This document shows positions 7,370-15,911 of a stretch of DNA of 24,026 nt, in pieces; the stretch's first letter is position 1, and the number at the start of each line of letters is the position of its first letter. The position numbers and the translations under genes were made by a program. Below the pieces are notes generated by a model. The model saw only the letters and a list, made by a program, of their open reading frames with translations, was not told the origin of the DNA and made no database searches. This DNA is from Eggerthellaceae bacterium UBA5808. Lineage in GTDB: Bacteria; Actinomycetota; Coriobacteriia; Coriobacteriales; Eggerthellaceae. The stretch lies in NCBI GenBank assembly GCA_002417975.1, contig DIDE01000067.1:1-24026 (forward strand). The letters run 5' to 3'.

Positions 7370-9592
7370 ATGACACAGGGAGTGGAATCTGATCGGAATT
7401 CCGTTACGTCGGATCATATGAACCAGGTCCAGACGGATGGTTCGCTGCAGCGTGGCCTTTTCGATAATGGCGCGGATATTGATCCGCAGACGCGTATTGA
7501 AGCGCTTCGGCGGGAGATCGAGCACAATTCGTATCTCTACTATGCGCAGGATCAACCTGCAATATCGGATGCCGCATTCGATTCCCTTATGCGTGAGTTG
7601 CGCTCACTCGAAACGCAACACCCTGAGTTCATTGACCCGTCATCACCAACGCAACGTGTTGGCGGCTATGTAGGAGAACAGTTTGCTCCTATCGTACATG
7701 CGCAGCGCATGTATTCGCTGGATAACGCTATGGATCTCGATGAACTCGATGCATGGGTTGCTCATGTGGTCGAGGAACTCGGTTCATTTGTCCCTTTGGT
7801 ATGCGAACTCAAAATAGATGGTTCGGGCATTGCGCTCACCTACGAAGACGGTCGTCTTATTCGCGCGGCAACGCGTGGTGATGGCACGACAGGCGAAGAC
7901 GTTACGGTTAATGTTCGAACTGTCAATGATGTTCCCTTGCGTTTGCGCAAAGAGTCGCTTGATCGTATTGCCGAGGTATCTTCGGCAATTGAGCTGCGTG
8001 GCGAAGTCTATATGCCTAAGCATAGTTTTGAAACGCTCAATGCGGCAGCGATTGCCGATGGTCATCAGCCTTTTGCGAATCCGCGTAATGCGGCTGCGGG
8101 AAGTTTGCGCCAAAAAGATCCAAAAATTACGATGAAGCGCGATCTCTCGACGTTCATTTATGCGACTGCCGATAATGCGCAGTTCTCGTTTTCGTCTCAA
8201 TGGGATCTGCTGCAGTGGCTGCGTGATGCGGGTTTTCACGTTAATCCTGATGTGGCACTTTGCACAACTGCACAAGAGGTTCGTTCATTCTGTGAGCATG
8301 CAGGAGAAAAGCGCGCAACGTTGCCTTATGGCATTGATGGTGTTGTAATCAAAGTTAATGATTTTGCCTTGCAGGATCGCATGGGATTCACTGCTCGTGC
8401 TCCTCGTTGGGCTATTGCTTATAAATTTCCTCCTGAGGAAAAGACGACGCTGCTTCGGGCGATCACGGTTCAGGTTGGACGCACAGGAGCACTCACACCT
8501 GTTGCCGAACTTGATCCGGTGACCGTTGACGGATCGGTTGTCTCGCGTGCAACGTTACATAATGAAGACGAAGTGCATCGCAAAGATGTGCGTGTAGGCG
8601 ATACAATCATTGTCCGTAAAGCGGGCGATGTGATTCCCGAAATCCTGGGTCCGGTAAAGAGTCTCCGTCCGCAGGGTGTGCCAGAATGGCATATGCCTCA
8701 GCAGTGCCCGAGCTGTGGCAGCCCAGTCGTGCGTGAACAGGGCGAAGCTGCGTATCGGTGCGTAAGCATCGATTGTCCTGCTCAGGCGCATGAACGTCTG
8801 GTCCATTGGGCAAGTCGCGATGCGATGGACATCGAAGGGCTGGGGGATGAAGTTATCGGTCGTCTGATCGACACGGAGCGTGTGACCGATGTAGCTGACT
8901 ATTATCATCTCGACGAATATGATCTATCGACGCTTGATATGGGTCGGGTAAATAAACAGGGCGAAGCTATTCATCTTGGCGCGACAATTGCCCAAAAAGT
9001 TATTGCTCAGATTAAAGACAGCACAACGCGTGGACTTGCACGTGTGTTGTTTGGCTTAGGTATTCGCCATGTTGGTAAAACGACAGCGCAGATGCTTGTC
9101 GCGGAGTTTGCCTCGATGGAAGATCTAATGGCTGCAACTGAAGAGCGTATTGCCGCTGTTGAGGGTGTTGGTCCGATTATCGCGCAAAGCATTGTTGACT
9201 TTCTGCATACTCCCGATAATGTTGCTGTAATTGATCGTCTTGCCTATGCGGGCGTTTCGATGAAGCGTCTCGATACACATCAGGACGTTCCGCAAACGTT
9301 GACCGGATTAACATTTGTGCTTACCGGGTCGCTGGTTAAAAGCGGGATGACGCGCGGTGATGCAGGCGACAAGCTCAAAGAACGCGGGGCAAAGGTAACG
9401 GCAAGTGTTTCAAAAAAGACGAGCTATGTTGTATATGGCGAAGCTCCAGGATCTAAATATGACAAGGCTCTTGCTCTGGGCGTGCCCGTCCTTGACGAAG
9501 ATGCATTTCTTGCGCTGCTTGCCAGCGATCAAATTCCGCAAGTAGACGTCGATGCTGCGGCAACGGATACGAAAGCGCCGGCAGCAGAATGA
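7370..9592 (+). CDS. ligA: NAD-dependent DNA ligase
   Basis: Seals nicks in duplex DNA with NAD+ as cofactor, joining Okazaki fragments and repair patches. Length 740, slightly above the usual 670-700 because of a roughly 35-residue polar N-terminal extension. Domains in order: Ia (IEALRREIEHNSYLYYAQD...ISDAAFDSLMREL) which binds NMN; adenylation domain with the active-site lysine in CELKIDGSG (Lys148); OB fold; four-Cys zinc finger CPSCGSP...YRCVSIDCPAQ; helix-hairpin-helix repeats (FGLGIRHVGKTTA, VEGVGPIIAQSI); and a C-terminal BRCT domain (LTGLTFVLTGSL...KTSYVVYGEAPGSKYDKA). ATG 7370 follows the previous stop by one base and lacks a strong ribosome binding site, so coupling is likely; ATG 7418 is an alternative start. 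It overlaps tlyA by 4 nt (ATGA). Confidence 0.98.
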   Translation: MTQGVESDRNSVTSDHMNQVQTDGSLQRGLFDNGADIDPQTRIEALRREIEHNSYLYYAQDQPAISDAAFDSLMRELRSLETQHPEFIDPSSPTQRVGGYVGEQFAPIVHAQRMYSLDNAMDLDELDAWVAHVVEELGSFVPLVCELKIDGSGIALTYEDGRLIRAATRGDGTTGEDVTVNVRTVNDVPLRLRKESLDRIAEVSSAIELRGEVYMPKHSFETLNAAAIADGHQPFANPRNAAAGSLRQKDPKITMKRDLSTFIYATADNAQFSFSSQWDLLQWLRDAGFHVNPDVALCTTAQEVRSFCEHAGEKRATLPYGIDGVVIKVNDFALQDRMGFTARAPRWAIAYKFPPEEKTTLLRAITVQVGRTGALTPVAELDPVTVDGSVVSRATLHNEDEVHRKDVRVGDTIIVRKAGDVIPEILGPVKSLRPQGVPEWHMPQQCPSCGSPVVREQGEAAYRCVSIDCPAQAHERLVHWASRDAMDIEGLGDEVIGRLIDTERVTDVADYYHLDEYDLSTLDMGRVNKQGEAIHLGATIAQKVIAQIKDSTTRGLARVLFGLGIRHVGKTTAQMLVAEFASMEDLMAATEERIAAVEGVGPIIAQSIVDFLHTPDNVAVIDRLAYAGVSMKRLDTHQDVPQTLTGLTFVLTGSLVKSGMTRGDAGDKLKERGAKVTASVSKKTSYVVYGEAPGSKYDKALALGVPVLDEDAFLALLASDQIPQVDVDAAATDTKAPAAE

Positions 9593-10347
9593 CGAGCGGC
9601 AAAAAGAAGCAACGGCTCGATGCACTTCTGGTTGCGCGTGGCGACTTCCCTAATACGGATGCGGTATTGCGCGCGGTCATGGCTCACGAGGTAAAAGTCG
9701 ACGATGTCTATGTGTCCAGCGCTGCGGTGCTTGTTTCGCCTGATGCCCAGATTGATGTTCAACAGCGCGGGCGGTTTGTTTCGCGGGGTGGACTTAAACT
9801 TCAAGGCGCGCTCGATACGTTTGACCAATCAGTTACAGGGATGCGCTGTATTGACATCGGCTCATCGACAGGCGGATTCACTGACTGTTTACTCCAAGCA
9901 GGAGCCGCTCAAGTGACCTGCGTGGATGTAAACTATGGGCAGCTTGCATGGTCAATTCGCACGGACCCGCGTGTTGTCGTTTTTGAGCGTACCAATATTA
10001 AGCTTGCTGATCCTGCATCGCTTGGCGCGCCATTTGATGTGCTCGTTGCTGATTTAAGTTTTATTGGACTTGCGTCGCTTGCGCCTGTGTTTGCTCGTCT
10101 GTCTCATCAAGGGAGCATTTTCATTGGTCTCGTAAAGCCTCAATTCGAAAGTGCACATAGCGAAACACATAATGGTGTCGTTGTTGATCCTGAGGTGCGA
10201 ACGCGCACCGTTACCGAAGTACGTGGAGCTCTTGAACGTGAGGACTTTGAGGTAACGGGCGCGATGGAATCTCCGATTATGGGACGTCATAGCGGGAATG
10301 TCGAATATCTTGTTCGCGCTGTGTACGCTGGACCTAAAACGCTATAG
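9589..10347 (+). CDS. tlyA: TlyA-family rRNA (cytidine-2'-O)-methyltransferase
   Basis: Uses S-adenosylmethionine to 2'-O-methylate cytidines in 23S rRNA (C1920) and, in the longer subtype, 16S rRNA (C1409), E. coli numbering. Loss gives capreomycin resistance in mycobacteria. The 252-residue protein has an N-terminal S4 RNA-binding domain (RLDALLVARGDF, about 9-60), the linker SRGGLKL, then an FtsJ/RrmJ-type Rossmann fold with the SAM motif CIDIGSSTGGFTDCLL (87-102). Candidate K-D-K-E catalytic residues are Lys70, Asp155 (VADLSFI), Lys183 (LVKPQFE) and Glu239 (NVEYLVR). Length lies between the two subtypes, so whether 16S is also modified cannot be settled. The start overlaps the ligA stop (ATGA). 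The stop sits in CTATAG, shared with the convergent neighbour. Confidence 0.95.
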   Translation: MTSGKKKQRLDALLVARGDFPNTDAVLRAVMAHEVKVDDVYVSSAAVLVSPDAQIDVQQRGRFVSRGGLKLQGALDTFDQSVTGMRCIDIGSSTGGFTDCLLQAGAAQVTCVDVNYGQLAWSIRTDPRVVVFERTNIKLADPASLGAPFDVLVADLSFIGLASLAPVFARLSHQGSIFIGLVKPQFESAHSETHNGVVVDPEVRTRTVTEVRGALEREDFEVTGAMESPIMGRHSGNVEYLVRAVYAGPKTL

Positions 10348-11589
10348 GCTTGTGATTGCCCAGTCTCCATTGGTAAAGATTGGCGTGATACTTCCATCTT
10401 TGTGTATGCCATCGATTGATAGGTCATCAGTTCCGAGCATAAAGTCGACATGCGTTGCCGATTCATTGATACCAGCTTGCAAGAGATCTTCTTTACTCAT
10501 ATCTCGGCCACCCTTAAAGCAATCGGGGAATCCCATGCCTAATGCAAAATGGCATGCGGCATTTTCGTCAAAAAGCGTATTAAGGAACAGAACGCCTGTC
10601 TGTTTGATAGGACTTGCCTTTGGAATAAGTGCTGCTTCTCCTAGATAATGCGATCCATCATCGGTCTCCACGATATGGGCGAGGGCTTCTTCGCCTTGAG
10701 AGGCATGGTAGCTGGTGACGCGTCCTTTATGGAACGTAAGATCGATATCAGTGATGAGTGTACCGTTGCAATTGAGCGGCAAGCTTGATACGACACGGCC
10801 TTCGGTTCGTGTGCGGTCGGGCGAAGTAAAGATTTCTTCGGTAGGAATGTTGGGAAAGAAATACGTTCCGCCGACAGTGGATTCTCCACCACCGTTCCAA
10901 ATATGCTGCTCGGGGAGTCCGACGACGATATCGGTTCCAAGATGATTTTGATAATGGAGTGCATCAAAGTGCTGATTATTGAGCCAGGCGCACCGTGCGG
11001 CAAAACTTTGACGGTGTTGTTCCCATGCTGCTGCGGGATCATCGCCATCGCAACGTGCTGTATGTAAGATAGCGCGCCAGAGGTGTGCTGTGGCGGTCTC
11101 ACTGTCTTCATTAGGAAATACACGTTGTGCCCATGCAGGGCTTGCTGCTCCGATGATGCACCAGACGTTACGACCAAAGTCCATACCGTCACGCCATGCT
11201 TTACAGGCACTATTTGAAGCGATGACGCGATTCATCATCTTTGTTTGGTCTATACCATCCATAAGCTGAGGATCTTCGCTCGATACAAAAAGGAGTGCGG
11301 CTCCTTGTTCTGCCATACTGTTATTGAGCATTGCACGCCATACAGGGAATGTTTTGAATGATTCGGCTGAGCGATATTCGTATTGCATGCGTCCAATACG
11401 CTCGTCACCCAAGAATGTAGTTACATCGCCTGCGCCGTGTTCATAGGCACATTTCACGATTGCTCGTACGAGATCGACTTGTGTAACATCTGCTGATACA
11501 AACAGTGTTTGGCCAGGTTGAAGGTTGCATCCCGTCATAACAGCAAGCTGTGCATAACGTTTGAGTTCTTCTGAAGTAATAGAGTCCAT
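10342..11589 (-). CDS. M29-family metal-dependent aminopeptidase
   Basis: Removes N-terminal amino acids from peptides, a cytosolic peptide-recycling role for AmpS/PepS/aminopeptidase T relatives. The 415-residue length is typical. Features, reading 5'-3' on the minus strand: N-terminal domain with GQTLFVSADVTQVDLVRAI; then candidate dimetal ligands NIPTEEIFT (Glu251/252), YLGEAAL (Glu318), DENAACHFALG (around residues 341-351, His347) and THVDFMLG (His380, Asp382). These are the conserved M29 blocks. The start has AAAGGG a short distance upstream. It is transcribed divergently from tsaC and converges on tlyA, with both stop codons in one palindromic hexamer, so it is an isolated unit with its own promoter in 11590-11740, which I could not define confidently. 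Confidence 0.93.
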   Translation of the reverse strand: MDSITSEELKRYAQLAVMTGCNLQPGQTLFVSADVTQVDLVRAIVKCAYEHGAGDVTTFLGDERIGRMQYEYRSAESFKTFPVWRAMLNNSMAEQGAALLFVSSEDPQLMDGIDQTKMMNRVIASNSACKAWRDGMDFGRNVWCIIGAASPAWAQRVFPNEDSETATAHLWRAILHTARCDGDDPAAAWEQHRQSFAARCAWLNNQHFDALHYQNHLGTDIVVGLPEQHIWNGGGESTVGGTYFFPNIPTEEIFTSPDRTRTEGRVVSSLPLNCNGTLITDIDLTFHKGRVTSYHASQGEEALAHIVETDDGSHYLGEAALIPKASPIKQTGVLFLNTLFDENAACHFALGMGFPDCFKGGRDMSKEDLLQAGINESATHVDFMLGTDDLSIDGIHKDGSITPIFTNGDWAITSL

Positions 11590-11794
11590 AGATAATGCCC
11601 TTTCATAGATTTCGATTCCATTATGACATCGGATGACAGGACGTGTAGGTAAAAGTGCTTAATCCTTTGTGCGGAAATGGCGAAACACATACATGACATG
11701 ACCATGGATGCAATAGCTTTCCGCGTCAGTTTGCGATACCATGCAAGTTCAACGCATGATTGTCATCTACATGCGAGAAGGAGCGGTAACGGGA

Positions 11795-12385
11795 ATGAAC
11801 GCAACTATCGAATCCGCATTGGCTGAGTTGAAACATGGTCATGCGATTATTTTTCCGACCGATACGGTCTATGGACTTGGGGTGTCAGTTAAACATGCAT
11901 CCTCGCCGGATATTATATATACCATTAAAGAACGCGATCGTCATAAACCTATCGCGTGGCTTGTTAACGGCACCGATGATTTAGAAACATATGGCAAGGT
12001 TGTTCCAGACTATGTCAAAGCTATTGCTGATGAACTATGGCCAGGGCCGTTGACGATTATTGTTCGTGCGAGCGATGCGGTACCAGAGTCGTTCCGATCT
12101 TCCGAAGGAACGATTGGACTGCGCATGCCGTCAAACAAGATTGCGCGTACATTAATTGAACGGATTGGCTGCCCAATTGCTACGTCGTCGGCGAATCTTG
12201 CTGGAGCTCCGTCACCATGCTCGTTTGATGAGATTGATCCTCAATTGTTGGATCGGGTTCCCACTGCTCTTGACGACGAAGAACCCAAAAGTGGTATTGC
12301 ATCGACAGTAATCAATTGTTCGACTGGTCATACGGTTGTCGTGCGTGAGGGTGCTATTTCGATCGCTGATCTTAATAATCTATAA
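11795..12385 (+). CDS. tsaC: L-threonylcarbamoyladenylate synthase (YrdC/Sua5 family)
   Basis: Makes threonylcarbamoyl-AMP from threonine, bicarbonate and ATP, the first step of the t6A37 modification of tRNAs reading ANN codons. The 196-residue protein is the short YrdC-only type. Motifs: IIFPTDTVYGLG, KERDRHKPIAWLV (substrate/nucleotide contacts), WPGPLTIIV, GLRMPSN, ATSSANLAG and the C-terminal GIASTVINCS...VVREGAIS. ATG 11795 is preferred (GAAGGAG 11 nt upstream, and the protein then begins at the family's usual position); in-frame ATGs at 11741 and 11771 would add up to 18 residues and have no better ribosome binding site. In Bacillus the orthologue ywlC also lies upstream of rpiB-glyA-upp-atp. 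Confidence 0.95.
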   Translation: MNATIESALAELKHGHAIIFPTDTVYGLGVSVKHASSPDIIYTIKERDRHKPIAWLVNGTDDLETYGKVVPDYVKAIADELWPGPLTIIVRASDAVPESFRSSEGTIGLRMPSNKIARTLIERIGCPIATSSANLAGAPSPCSFDEIDPQLLDRVPTALDDEEPKSGIASTVINCSTGHTVVVREGAISIADLNNL

Positions 12386-12443
12386 GGCATATATTTTAGA
12401 GATGTAATGAATCGTTTGCGTTGGATGTAGGGGGCACGAGAAT

Positions 12444-13433
12444 ATGGAACCTTCTTTAGACCAGCTGGATGCGACATCTTCCATTGATGAACAGGGAATT
12501 TGCTGTAGCGAATTCTATTATCTGTCCGAAGATCATCATCATCGTATTCGTGCTTTGCTCTGGACTCCACCTGCGAAACATCCATCGCGGGCGATCGTGC
12601 AGATTGTTCATGGCATGTCTGAACATATCGATCGTTACGACGATTTTGCTCGCTTTCTTGCATTGCAAGGATTCACTGTGTGCGGCAATGACCATATCGG
12701 ACACGGTAAAAGTGTCGATTCCGACGAAGAACTCGGCTGCTTGCCTGCACGCACCGGTGCGCGTCTTCTCGTTGAAGATGTCGCTCGTCTCAGACGTATC
12801 TGCCGTAAGCATGTGTCAGCATCGCTTCCGTATATCATGTTCGGACATTCTATGGGGAGCTTTATCGTTCGTGCGTATCTACCTCGCTATGGTCGTGGCC
12901 TTGCGGGTGCGATTATAAGTGGAACGGCGCAGCAACCTTTATTGCTTTCTCGTGTGGGCGGTTTTATAAGCCGTCGTATTGTCGCCCATAAGGGTGAGGA
13001 TTATCGGAGTAGTTTACTTGACCGATTAGGCGCGGGCTCATATGCAAACAAAATTCCCAATCGGCGTACCGATTTTGATTGGCTATCAACCGATCCGTCC
13101 GTAGTGGATTCCTATTGTAATGATCCTAAGTGTGGCGTGGCTTTTTCTGCAGGAGGATATGCGGCTCTAACGGATCTAACGGCAGAGATCGTCAGCGATG
13201 CGTGCGCAGTTGGTGTCCCTGATAATCTTCCTGTTCTTTTTATTGGGGGAGCTTGCGATCCTGTGGGCGACAATGGGCGTGGTGTACAGGCTGCGGCTGA
13301 TGCGATGCGTACTCATTCAAAAGCCCACGTAAGCGTCATCATTTACAAAGGAATGAGGCACGAAGTCCTTAATGAAAAGGGTCACGAACGTGTCTACCAT
13401 GATGTCGTTGATTGGATTAATCAGGCCGTGTAA
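12444..13433 (+). CDS. Alpha/beta hydrolase, lysophospholipase / monoacylglycerol lipase-like
   Basis: A 329-residue serine hydrolase of the Hydrolase_4 / PldB type. The oxyanion region is IVQIVHGMSEH (51-61, with DHIGHGKS at 83-90, a signature of monoacylglycerol lipases). The nucleophile elbow GHSMG puts Ser136 at the active site; the other triad members are most likely Asp272 (GGACDPVG) and His306 (KGMRHEVLNE). A lid-like region between about 165 and 225 separates them. No signal peptide is visible, so it should act in the cytosol or at the inner membrane face. It lies 58 bp after tsaC and about 210 bp before glpK on the same strand, suggesting release of glycerol that GlpK then phosphorylates. 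Substrate is inferred from family motifs and context. Confidence 0.88.
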   Translation: MEPSLDQLDATSSIDEQGICCSEFYYLSEDHHHRIRALLWTPPAKHPSRAIVQIVHGMSEHIDRYDDFARFLALQGFTVCGNDHIGHGKSVDSDEELGCLPARTGARLLVEDVARLRRICRKHVSASLPYIMFGHSMGSFIVRAYLPRYGRGLAGAIISGTAQQPLLLSRVGGFISRRIVAHKGEDYRSSLLDRLGAGSYANKIPNRRTDFDWLSTDPSVVDSYCNDPKCGVAFSAGGYAALTDLTAEIVSDACAVGVPDNLPVLFIGGACDPVGDNGRGVQAAADAMRTHSKAHVSVIIYKGMRHEVLNEKGHERVYHDVVDWINQAV

Positions 13434-13646
13434 ACGATATACTGATTGACTGAGTAGCGGATTGCACGGTTGGTTATATGATCGCATAGAGCTCAAGGCT
13501 TGATGAATCGTACGCTTGATCAAGTGGTGGAATGCTCTGGAGCTGATTGGCTCATAAGTACTTGCGCGAGTAACGGCATGCTGCACAATCACTTACGTGA
13601 TTTGGATGCTGTAGTGCATAGGCAAAATGGGATGAGGGGATCGAGT
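13434..13646 (+). promoter_or_regulatory. glpK upstream region with a CTTGATCAAG palindrome
   Basis: The 213-bp gap contains a perfect 10-bp palindrome CTTGATCAAG (13515-13524) and an extra half-site CTTGAT at 13498-13503, 17 bp away centre to centre, a layout typical of a dimeric regulator's operator. A possible promoter is TTGCAC (13462-13467) and CATAGA (13485-13490) with a 17-bp spacer; the -10 is poor. The glpK frame is open back to 13500, but that part carries no glycerol kinase similarity. Confidence 0.3.
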
Positions 13647-15152
13647 ATGGGTAACTACATCATCGCTCTCGACCAGGGGACCACATCCTCTCGGGCGTTG
13701 CTCTTCAATGAACGATGCGAAGCATGCGGTGTCGCTCAGCAACCGTTTGAACAACATTTTCCGCATCCTGGGTGGGTCGAGCACGATCCTTCCGATATCC
13801 TTGCAACCGAACAAGCGGTACTTGTTAAACTTATGCACGATAAGGGATTGAGCCGTACGAATGTAGCTGCGATCGGTATTACGAATCAACGCGAAACAAC
13901 GATTGTATGGAATCGTGTAACGGGCGAGCCTGTGTGCAATGCAATTGTTTGGCAGTGCCGGCGTACTGCTTCGTTAGTGGATCATATTTGTTCGACCGAT
14001 TCGATTCGTCGCCGTATTACGAAGACGACGGGCTTAATTCCCGATGCGTATTTTTCCGCAAGCAAAATTCGATGGATTCTTGATAATATTGATGGTGCGC
14101 GGGAAGCCGCAGATGCAGGTGATTTACTTTTTGGCACAGTGGATTCATGGCTCATTTGGAATCTTACTGCAGGTGCAGTGCATGCAACCGATGTAACAAA
14201 CGCGAGCAGAACGATGCTCTATGACATCCATCATGGCTGCTGGGATCCGTGGCTTTGCGATCTTTTTGATATTCCTCGATCTATGCTCCCCGATGTTCGT
14301 CCGTCGTCGGGATCTTTTGGCACGGTAACGTCTCCATCTATCGCGGCCGGCATTCCATTATGCGGCGTGGCAGGCGATCAACAAGCTGCGTTATTTGGCC
14401 AATGCTGTACTAAGGCAGGTCAGGCCAAAAATACGTATGGAACGGGATGCTTCATGCTGATGCACACGGGTGCGGCGGCAGTTGAGTCACATAATGGTTT
14501 GGTGACGACGATTGCTGCATCTGCTCCAGGAACGAGCCATTTTGAATATGCGCTCGAGGGCTCGATTTTCATGGGCGGCGCTCTGATTCAGTGGCTCCGT
14601 GACGAAATGGGGCTGCTCTCTTCTGCAGCAGAAAGCGAACGTGTTGCGTTGAGTGTTCCTGATACAGCGGGTGTCTATGTGGTACCTGCGTTTACAGGAT
14701 TGGGCGCTCCGTACTGGGATCCTGAGGCTCGCGGTGCGATCTATGGACTTACGCGTGGCACGACGCGTGCTCATATTGTGAGAGCGTCGCTTGAAGCTTT
14801 AGCGTATCAAGTCGCTGATCTTATGCGTGGCATGCAAGATGATTCGGGTATAGCGCTCGATGGTTTGTCGGTCGATGGTGGGGCTTGCAGTAACGATTTT
14901 CTGATGCAATTCCAATCTGATATTTTGGCTGAGTCGCTCTATCGGCCTTCGAACACCGAAACGACAGCGGCGGGTGCAGCGTATCTGGCAGGATTGTGCT
15001 GTGGATTCTGGAACTCGGCAGATGCAATTAAAGATCGTCGTAAGATGGAACGTCGTTTTGATCCGCATATGTCAGATAAAGAGCGCATTCGTCATTTGGA
15101 TGGATGGCATGAGTGCATCGAGCGAACGCGTTCTCATGTAGTGCAGAAATGA
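13647..15152 (+). CDS. glpK: Glycerol kinase
   Basis: Phosphorylates glycerol to sn-glycerol-3-phosphate with ATP, trapping it for catabolism or phospholipid synthesis. The 501-residue length is standard. FGGY-family motifs: YIIALDQGTTSSRALLF (residues 4-20), GITNQRETTIVW (77-88), AIVWQCRRT, catalytic Asp244 in GVAGDQQAALFGQ, TYGTGCFMLMHTG, and the C-terminal VDGGACSNDFLMQFQSDIL. ATG 13647 was chosen because MGNYIIALDQG is the family N-terminus and GAGGGGA lies about 6 nt upstream. The stretch just before GVAGDQQ (PSSGSFGTV, about 219-227) has no histidine where the HPr-phosphorylated His of Firmicutes enzymes lies, so PTS activation seems unlikely; this is from memory of the family. It pairs with the upstream lipase-like gene. 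Confidence 0.97.
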   Translation: MGNYIIALDQGTTSSRALLFNERCEACGVAQQPFEQHFPHPGWVEHDPSDILATEQAVLVKLMHDKGLSRTNVAAIGITNQRETTIVWNRVTGEPVCNAIVWQCRRTASLVDHICSTDSIRRRITKTTGLIPDAYFSASKIRWILDNIDGAREAADAGDLLFGTVDSWLIWNLTAGAVHATDVTNASRTMLYDIHHGCWDPWLCDLFDIPRSMLPDVRPSSGSFGTVTSPSIAAGIPLCGVAGDQQAALFGQCCTKAGQAKNTYGTGCFMLMHTGAAAVESHNGLVTTIAASAPGTSHFEYALEGSIFMGGALIQWLRDEMGLLSSAAESERVALSVPDTAGVYVVPAFTGLGAPYWDPEARGAIYGLTRGTTRAHIVRASLEALAYQVADLMRGMQDDSGIALDGLSVDGGACSNDFLMQFQSDILAESLYRPSNTETTAAGAAYLAGLCCGFWNSADAIKDRRKMERRFDPHMSDKERIRHLDGWHECIERTRSHVVQK

Positions 15153-15438
15153 TGTATACATATGCACTGAAGTACGTAGATGTGTGCATGATTTTATATG
15201 AAATGCTTGGTGTGTTGCGCAGTGAAGCTTGCTAGGAATGTATAGGTGCATTGCAAGTGATACGTATACTGTATACGTAGTGCACAGATCCGTTGCGAGC
15301 GGCATTCGTCTGAAATCTTTGTATAGTTACGGATTCGTTCTGCTTTGAAGAAGACGGTGGGTTGATACTGACCGTACCGTTGCATAATGTGTTTAAACGG
15401 CTTTTGATTTAGTTCGCTCAACCTATAAGGAAGACACA
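15153..15438. other. 286-bp intergenic region with repeated GTATAC/TACGTA palindromes
   Basis: This is the longest gap in the window. It contains ATGTATACAT (15152-15161, overlapping the glpK stop), TACGTA (15173-15178), TTGCAA (15251-15256), a 19-bp perfect palindrome with 9-bp arms TACGTATAC/GTATACGTA at 15261-15279, GTGCAC (15280-15285) and GTTTAAAC (15391-15398). GTATAC occurs three times within 125 bp. The 19-bp element lacks a T-run, so it looks more like a protein-binding site than a terminator. A poor promoter-like pair TTGATA (15362) and TAATGT (15385) precedes rpiB. No open frame here looks like a gene. Confidence 0.4.
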
Positions 15439-15894
15439 ATGATCATCTCCATTGCTAGTGACCATGCAGGATTTGCCCAAAAGCAGCAGCTTAAAACATT
15501 TCTGCAAAAGGCGGGTCATACGATCATCGATCGTGGACCGGACAATGATGATCGTGTCGATTATCCTGATTTTGCTGTTCTAGTTGCTCATGATGTTGCT
15601 CAGGGTCGCGCTGAGCGTGGTGTGCTGGTGTGTGGAACGGGAATCGGAATGGCTATGGCAGCCGATAAGGTTCCTGGTATTCGTGCAGCTACGATTACAA
15701 CTCCTCAGTTTGCAACGTTGTGTCGTGAACACAATAATTGCAACGTCATTGCGCTCTCGGGGCGTTTTGTTGAAGAAACGACAAATGAGCAGATTCTTGC
15801 ACTCTTTACGACAACTGCATTTGGCGGGGGACGCCATGCGGGGCGTGTCGAGAAGATTATGCGTATTGATCAGGAATCTCCTGCGGAGCGCTAA
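15439..15894 (+). CDS. rpiB: Ribose-5-phosphate isomerase B
   Basis: Interconverts ribulose-5-phosphate and ribose-5-phosphate, feeding PRPP for nucleotide synthesis; cytosolic LacAB/RpiB family. The 151-residue length is typical. The N-terminus IISIASDHAGF contains the Asp8-His9 pair; the catalytic Cys65 lies in GVLVCGTGIGMAMAADKVPGI, and the CREHNNCNVIALSGR block (about 94-108) supplies further substrate contacts. The start ATG has AAGGAAG about 6 nt upstream. It precedes glyA and upp, as the Bacillus orthologue ywlF does; its product supplies the PRPP precursor that Upp consumes. LacA/LacB isomerases are a remote alternative, unlikely as no galactose genes are near. Confidence 0.95.
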   Translation: MIISIASDHAGFAQKQQLKTFLQKAGHTIIDRGPDNDDRVDYPDFAVLVAHDVAQGRAERGVLVCGTGIGMAMAADKVPGIRAATITTPQFATLCREHNNCNVIALSGRFVEETTNEQILALFTTTAFGGGRHAGRVEKIMRIDQESPAER

Positions 15895-15911
15895 ATCAAA
15901 TCTTCCTTGTT

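Noticed and set aside
10641..11210. 189-codon minus-strand frame overlapping the M29 aminopeptidase in another phase
   Set aside because: The aminopeptidase frame carries all conserved M29 motifs; this one has none.
13500..13646. 49-codon N-terminal extension of glycerol kinase
   Set aside because: Glycerol kinases begin at the MGNYIIALDQG position, and that ATG has its own ribosome binding site.
15261..15279. 19-bp palindrome read as a rho-independent terminator of glpK
   Set aside because: It is AT-rich, lies 109 bp past the stop and has no T-run after it; a protein-binding site is a better explanation.
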